Under the pieces are notes generated by a model, which saw only the letters and a program-made list of their open reading frames with translations, had not been told where the DNA came from and did no database searches. Below, in pieces: positions 59,860 through 64,000 of a stretch of DNA of 64,000 nucleotides. Each line of letters starts with the position of its first letter. The stretch's first letter is position 1. Source of the DNA: Desulfonauticus sp. (GTDB lineage Bacteria; Desulfobacterota; Desulfovibrionia; Desulfovibrionales; Desulfonatronovibrionaceae); contig JAUZRP010000014.1 of NCBI GenBank assembly GCA_030950395.1, positions 1 to 64,000 on the forward strand, written 5' to 3'. Both the position numbers and the translations under genes were made by a program.

Positions 59860-59976
59860 GTGCAAAAGTTAGAAGATTGTTTTTTTTTGATTGATTTGTT
59901 AAATTGTAATCAGCTTAAATTATTGAAAATATTTTTATTGAATATATGTCTGGTTGATTAAAATAATTTTTATAGT
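59860..59976 (-). repeat. Dispersed MITE/REP-like element, copy H
   Basis: Starts TGCAAAAG directly after the rodZ stop and contains AAATTGTAATCAGCTTAAATTATT, the reverse complement of the family core. It ends TTTTTATAGTTGG, a degenerate right terminus. It occupies the whole rodZ-recO gap, and its end supplies the artificial 5' extension of the recO ORF in the track. Confidence 0.75.
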
Positions 59977-59992
59977 TGGCTTAATAAAACAA

Positions 59993-60709
59993 ATGGAAAT
60001 TAATGAGTATTTTATTATTTTAAAAAAAGGAAAATTTAAAGAAAATGATTTATGGTTAAAAGTATTATCTCCTAATTTGGGTTTTAACACTTATTTTGCT
60101 TTTGGAGGATTAAAAAGTAGAAGGAGGTTTTGTGGTTGTTTAGATATTTTTAATTTGTTGTATGGTAAAATCAGTCAAAATAAACGTTCCCATTATTTTA
60201 CGTTACAAGAAGCTTATTTGGTTAATAAATTTGCCAATTTAAAAGATTATCCTAATAAGATAGGTGTTATTTATAATGTAACTTCTTTTTTGGAAAAAAT
60301 TAAAATTACTCCTGATGAATACCAAAAGATATTTAACTTGTTTGTAGATTTTTTATCTATTTTACCTGATGTTTCTAACATTTCGTATTTGCCTTTACTT
60401 TTCAAGGCTAATTTAATATTTAATTTAGGCTATTTGCCACTTTTTTCCAAGTGTTTAGTCTGCAACAAAGCATTAGGGGCAGAAAGGGTCTTTTTTTCTA
60501 TAAAAGAAGGTGGTTTTTATTGTTCTTCTTGTGTTAAATTTAAACAGTTTACTTTTGCTATGTCTTATAGGCATGTTCTCTTTTTGCAATATATTGCTAA
60601 CTCCAAACCTAAAGATTGGATAAATGTAAAATTGGCTCTTGAATTAAGGCAAATGTGTTATAAAATAGTAAGTATTTTTTCTGAATATCATTTAGCCGTT
60701 AGTTTGTAA
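59993..60709 (+). CDS. recO: DNA repair protein RecO
   Basis: Loads RecA with RecF/RecR. I start at ATG 59993 (238 aa), giving MEINEYFIILKKGKFKENDLWLKVLSPNLG. The TTG at 59954 in the track lies inside repeat copy H. The protein has an N-terminal OB fold and the C-terminal zinc site with paired cysteines, CLVCNKAL and CSSC, around GGFY. It is somewhat divergent in sequence, as RecO often is. No strong ribosome-binding site is seen. Confidence 0.86.
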   Translation: MEINEYFIILKKGKFKENDLWLKVLSPNLGFNTYFAFGGLKSRRRFCGCLDIFNLLYGKISQNKRSHYFTLQEAYLVNKFANLKDYPNKIGVIYNVTSFLEKIKITPDEYQKIFNLFVDFLSILPDVSNISYLPLLFKANLIFNLGYLPLFSKCLVCNKALGAERVFFSIKEGGFYCSSCVKFKQFTFAMSYRHVLFLQYIANSKPKDWINVKLALELRQMCYKIVSIFSEYHLAVSL

Positions 60710-60804
60710 AAAACTTTGTTTTGTTTTTAACAATCAAATTTTTATAGCTACTGTCCCTATTTGTATTTATATTTTGAATTAATAATTTGGAGGAGAAAAA
60801 TAGT

Positions 60805-61689
60805 ATGTATTTTCAAGACGTAATTCTAACTCTACAAGAGTATTGGACTAAGCAAGGCTGTATTCTTCAACAACCATACGACATTGAAGTGGGTGCAGGC
60901 ACTTTTAATCCTGCAACTTTTTTACGGGTAATTGGTCCTGAACCATGGAGAGTTGCTTATGTAGAGCCCTCACGACGCCCTACAGATGGACGTTATGGAG
61001 AAAATCCTAATAGATTACAACATTATTATCAATTCCAGGTTATTTTAAAACCTGCTCCTAAGGATGTTATTCAACTATACCTTAATAGTTTGCAAGCCTT
61101 AGGTATAGAAGGGGCTGAGCACGATATTAGATTTGTAGAAGATGACTGGGAATCTCCTACTTTAGGTGCGTGGGGACTTGGCTGGGAAGTGTGGTTGAAT
61201 GGTATGGAAGTCACTCAATTTACTTATTTCCAACAAGTAGGCGGTCTTAATTTGGATCCCATTAGTGTGGAAATAACTTATGGCTTAGAGCGTATTTCTA
61301 TGTACTTACAAAAAAAAGAGTCAGTATATGATTTGGAATGGAATAGTGAAATTACTTATGGAGACGTGCATCATCAAGGAGAACTAGAGAATTCTTGTTA
61401 TAATTTTGACTATAGCAATGAAAAAATGCTTTTTAATTTTTTTCAGGAATGTGAAAAGGAATCGTTAAAGTTATGTGAGAACAAATTATTATGGCCTGCT
61501 TATGATTATTGTTTAAAATGTTCTCACATTTTTAATTTGTTAGATGCGAGAGGAGCTATATCCATTACAGAAAGAACTTCTTATATTAATAGAGTTAGAA
61601 ATCTTGCTTCTAAAATTGCCAGACTTTATGCAGAGCAAAGAAAGCAACTTGGTTATCCTCTCTTAAAAAAATGCGCTTTTGAAAAGTAA
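60805..61689 (+). CDS. glyQ: Glycyl-tRNA synthetase, alpha subunit
   Basis: Catalytic subunit of the bacterial alpha2beta2 glycyl-tRNA synthetase. The start is ATG 60805 (294 aa), behind GGAGGAG; the track's TTG at 60787 overlaps that site. It is highly conserved: [45 protein letters not shown], and [26 protein letters not shown]. glyS follows 38 nt later. Confidence 0.97.
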   Translation: MYFQDVILTLQEYWTKQGCILQQPYDIEVGAGTFNPATFLRVIGPEPWRVAYVEPSRRPTDGRYGENPNRLQHYYQFQVILKPAPKDVIQLYLNSLQALGIEGAEHDIRFVEDDWESPTLGAWGLGWEVWLNGMEVTQFTYFQQVGGLNLDPISVEITYGLERISMYLQKKESVYDLEWNSEITYGDVHHQGELENSCYNFDYSNEKMLFNFFQECEKESLKLCENKLLWPAYDYCLKCSHIFNLLDARGAISITERTSYINRVRNLASKIARLYAEQRKQLGYPLLKKCAFEK

Positions 61690-61727
61690 TTTTTTATATC
61701 TATAAAACTTAAATATAAAGAGGTAGA

Positions 61728-63812
61728 ATGATGAGTTATTTTGTTTTGGAAATAGGTTTTGAAGAAATGCCTGCTCGTTTTTTAAACAATTTGGAACAAG
61801 ATTTAAAAAATCAATTTACTCAAAAATTAGATGAACAAAAAATCAATTTTAAAGAAATAAGAGTGTATTCTACTCCTCGTAGGTTAATTGGGGAAATTAT
61901 AGATATTGCAAACAAGCAGGCAGTGGAACAAAAAGAAATCATTGGTCCACCAGTAAATATAGCCAAAGACAAGAATGGTCATCTAACTAAGGCCGGATTT
62001 GGGTTTGTAAAATCTCAACAAGTAGAGCTAGATGCTGTTTATGAAAAAGACACAGATAAAGGAAAATATTTGGCTGTTCGTAAAACAATAGGGGGAAAGG
62101 ACAGTACTGATGTTTTAGAAAAAATTTGTCCAGAGATTATTAGCAAGTTGTATTTTCCCAAAAAGATGCGCTGGAGTTCTGATTTTACTTTTGGTCGTCC
62201 TATACGCTGGATTTTGGCCATGTTTGAGGATAAAATTATTAATTTTAAACTGGCCGATGTTAGTTCTTCTAATCTAACTTATGGACATAGGGTTATGGGA
62301 CCTGGTCCTTTTAAAATTGCTCAAGCCAAAAATTTGTTATCGGTTTTAGAGCAAAAAGGTAAGGTCATTCTTGCTGTTGATAAAAGAAAAGATATTATTG
62401 TAACTAAGGGCAACCAATTGGCTGAGGCTATAGAGGGGAAAATAATTTGGAATGAGTCTTTATTAAATGAAGTTAGTTATCTGGTGGAATATCCTAAACC
62501 TTTGTTGGGACGATTTTCAGACAAGTTTTTGCAATTGCCAGAAGAAGTTTTACTTACCAGCATGGAAACGCATCAAAAAAGTTTTGGTCTTAGATCTAAA
62601 ACTGAGGGCAAAATTCTTCCTTATTTTTTGACCATAATAAATTTAGAGCCCAAAGATTATGAGAGTGTAAAAATAGGTTGGGAAAGGGTGTTAAAAGCAC
62701 GTTTAGAGGATGCCAATTTTTTCTGGCAAACAGATTTAAAATCTTCTTTTGAAGATTGGTTACAAAAATTAGAAAAGGTTACTTTTTTAGCACCTCTTGG
62801 AAGTATGCGTTTTAAATCTGACAGATTGGTTAATATTATAGAGTGGTTAGGAGAAAGGTTTTATCCTGAATGTCTATCAGACTTAAAAAGGTCTGCTCTT
62901 TTGGCCAAGTGTGACTTGGTTTCAGAGATGGTTACAGAGTTTCCAGAACTAGAAGGAATTATGGGTGGGATATATGCAGAGCATAAAGGGGAGTCACCTA
63001 TAGTTGCAAGAGCTATTTACGAGCATTATTTACCTAAAGGACAGGGTGAGTTGCCTGCTAGTTTGGAAGGATCCTTACTTAGCCTTGCAGATAAGATAGA
63101 TACTCTGGTGGGTTGTTTTGGTCTGGACATAATTCCTACAGGAGCAGCAGATCCTTATGCTCTGAGAAGAAATGCTCTGGGAGTAATTCAAATTATTTTA
63201 AAAAGGGCTTTGTCTTTCTCCTTAACAGAGTTGTTGAAATATAGTTACAGTTTATATGGAGACGTGGCTTTTAAAGAAGACCAGATTAATACGGTTCAAA
63301 AATTAATGAACTTTTTTAAACAACGTTTAAAATATTTTTGGCAGGAGCAAGGACTGACTCCTCAGGTTATTGAGGCAACTCTTGGAGCAGGGTGGGATAA
63401 TATTTATGATACTTATTTAAGGTTACAAGCGTTGACTGAATTTTCTAAAGAAAAAGAGTTTGAATCTGCTGTGCTTACTTTTAAACGAGTGGCCAACATT
63501 ATAAAAAAACAGGCCAATAAAAACGAATTTTTTTTAGAAATTAAAGTAGATTTACTTAAAGAGCCGGAAGAACAAAAATTGTATTTAAAAATACAAGAAT
63601 TTAAGCCCAGGTTTGAGACTTTTTTTAGGCAAAAAAATTACAAACAGGCTTTAGAGCTGCTTTTGGATTTAAAACCAGTGGTAGATAATTTTTTTGACAA
63701 CGTGATGGTAATGTGTAAAGAGCAGGATTTGAGAAAAAATCGCTTGACCATGTTAAAAAATATGACTATGTTGCTCGCCGATTTGGCTGATTTTGATGCA
63801 TTACAAATATAA
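61728..63812 (+). CDS. glyS: Glycyl-tRNA synthetase, beta subunit
   Basis: The 694-aa partner of GlyQ, involved in tRNA binding. It opens YFVLEIGFEEMPARFLNNLEQDL and has YSTPRRLIGEI, LPKKMRWS-type FPKKMRWSSDFTFGRPIRWI, ETHQKSFGLRS, an HD-like TEFPELEGIMGGIYAEHKGES and ADPYALRRNALGVIQI. The C-terminal anticodon-binding domain ends with DNVMVMCKEQDLRKNRLTML. Two adjacent ATGs follow AGAGG; either could start translation. Confidence 0.96.
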   Translation: MMSYFVLEIGFEEMPARFLNNLEQDLKNQFTQKLDEQKINFKEIRVYSTPRRLIGEIIDIANKQAVEQKEIIGPPVNIAKDKNGHLTKAGFGFVKSQQVELDAVYEKDTDKGKYLAVRKTIGGKDSTDVLEKICPEIISKLYFPKKMRWSSDFTFGRPIRWILAMFEDKIINFKLADVSSSNLTYGHRVMGPGPFKIAQAKNLLSVLEQKGKVILAVDKRKDIIVTKGNQLAEAIEGKIIWNESLLNEVSYLVEYPKPLLGRFSDKFLQLPEEVLLTSMETHQKSFGLRSKTEGKILPYFLTIINLEPKDYESVKIGWERVLKARLEDANFFWQTDLKSSFEDWLQKLEKVTFLAPLGSMRFKSDRLVNIIEWLGERFYPECLSDLKRSALLAKCDLVSEMVTEFPELEGIMGGIYAEHKGESPIVARAIYEHYLPKGQGELPASLEGSLLSLADKIDTLVGCFGLDIIPTGAADPYALRRNALGVIQIILKRALSFSLTELLKYSYSLYGDVAFKEDQINTVQKLMNFFKQRLKYFWQEQGLTPQVIEATLGAGWDNIYDTYLRLQALTEFSKEKEFESAVLTFKRVANIIKKQANKNEFFLEIKVDLLKEPEEQKLYLKIQEFKPRFETFFRQKNYKQALELLLDLKPVVDNFFDNVMVMCKEQDLRKNRLTMLKNMTMLLADLADFDALQI

Positions 63813-63836
63813 AAACTTTTAAGGAGGAAAGGTACT

Positions 63837-64000
63837 TTGGCCAATCACAAATCTGCAATTAAAAGACATAGGCAAAGTTTAAAAAGAAGAGCTAGAAATA
63901 AAGCCATTAAGACCAGAGTGAAAAATGTTATTAAGGCTGTGCGTCAGGCTGTGGAAGTGAAAGACACAGAGCAAGCCACTGAGAAGTTAAAAATAGCTAC
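63837..64000 (+). CDS. rpsT: 30S ribosomal protein S20 (partial, cut by window end)
   Basis: Not in the ORF track because it runs off the window. From a TTG start behind AAGGAGG (63821-63827), it reads [21 protein letters not shown], then [22 protein letters not shown], the highly conserved N-terminus of S20. S20 binds 16S rRNA early in 30S assembly. TTG starts are common for rpsT. About 54 codons are present; a complete protein would be about 85-90 aa. Confidence 0.95.
   Translation, partial: MANHKSAIKRHRQSLKRRARNKAIKTRVKNVIKAVRQAVEVKDTEQATEKLKIA

Overview
This is an AT-rich chromosomal window, probably from an anaerobic, sulfate-reducing member of the Desulfovibrionales (a low-GC, perhaps thermophilic lineage). 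That placement is inferred from gene content and order. The window carries two ferredoxin-dependent 2-oxoacid oxidoreductases (ior and por), a very large FAD/Fe-S D-lactate-dehydrogenase-like protein, hydrogenase nickel-insertion factors, sigma-54 regulators, and the block mfd, two parvulin-like chaperones, rodZ, recO, glyQ, glyS, rpsT. The archaeal-type ATPase and the type III-associated CRISPR genes are compatible with a thermophilic habitat but do not prove it.

Layout. 1-3112: the last two repeats of a CRISPR array, then cas1, two tandem cas2 genes and an NE0113-family CARF-type gene; no effector genes are visible. 3416-14910: malic enzyme, hypA-hypB, a YfgM-like TPR protein, iorA, an inserted archaeal-type ATPase, iorB, a GAF/sigma-54 regulator, NAD kinase and a large DUF89-like protein. 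14926-24926: mltA, a DUF4254 protein, gatB, mtnA, a heme-motif diguanylate cyclase, a class V aminotransferase, a DUF1844 protein, argC and an EAL-HDOD protein. A SNF2 helicase (minus strand) converges on this block through a shared terminator. 28604-34774: an oligopeptide-type solute-binding protein, tilS, an orphan membrane protein and porDAB, closed by a strong terminator. 34836-42727, all minus strand: a Clp-fold membrane protease, rhomboid, mltG, ruvX, an orphan anchored protein and the FAD/Fe-S oxidoreductase. 42967-51145: three transporters, a frameshifted second copy of the archaeal-type ATPase, proA, a K+ channel and ligA. 51348-52942 (minus): a PAS/sigma-54 regulator and a 71-aa protein. 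53365-64000: mfd through the start of rpsT.

The least explained structure is a dispersed family of short intergenic elements. There are eight recognisable copies in 64 kb, full length about 105-125 bp, ending in inverted AACTGCAAAA/TTTTGCAGTT repeats with a shared core. They look like MITE- or REP-type elements and are found only between genes. One copy sits with the ATPase gene between iorA and iorB, which are normally adjacent, and the second ATPase copy elsewhere in the window is frameshifted. Both ATPase copies are followed by similar TAAGCGTTAAGA repeats. Together these suggest recent small-scale mobility. I did not find a clearly new defence or metabolic system. The tandem cas2 genes, the extended NE0113 protein, the heme-motif GGDEF protein and the repeat family are the parts most worth following up.
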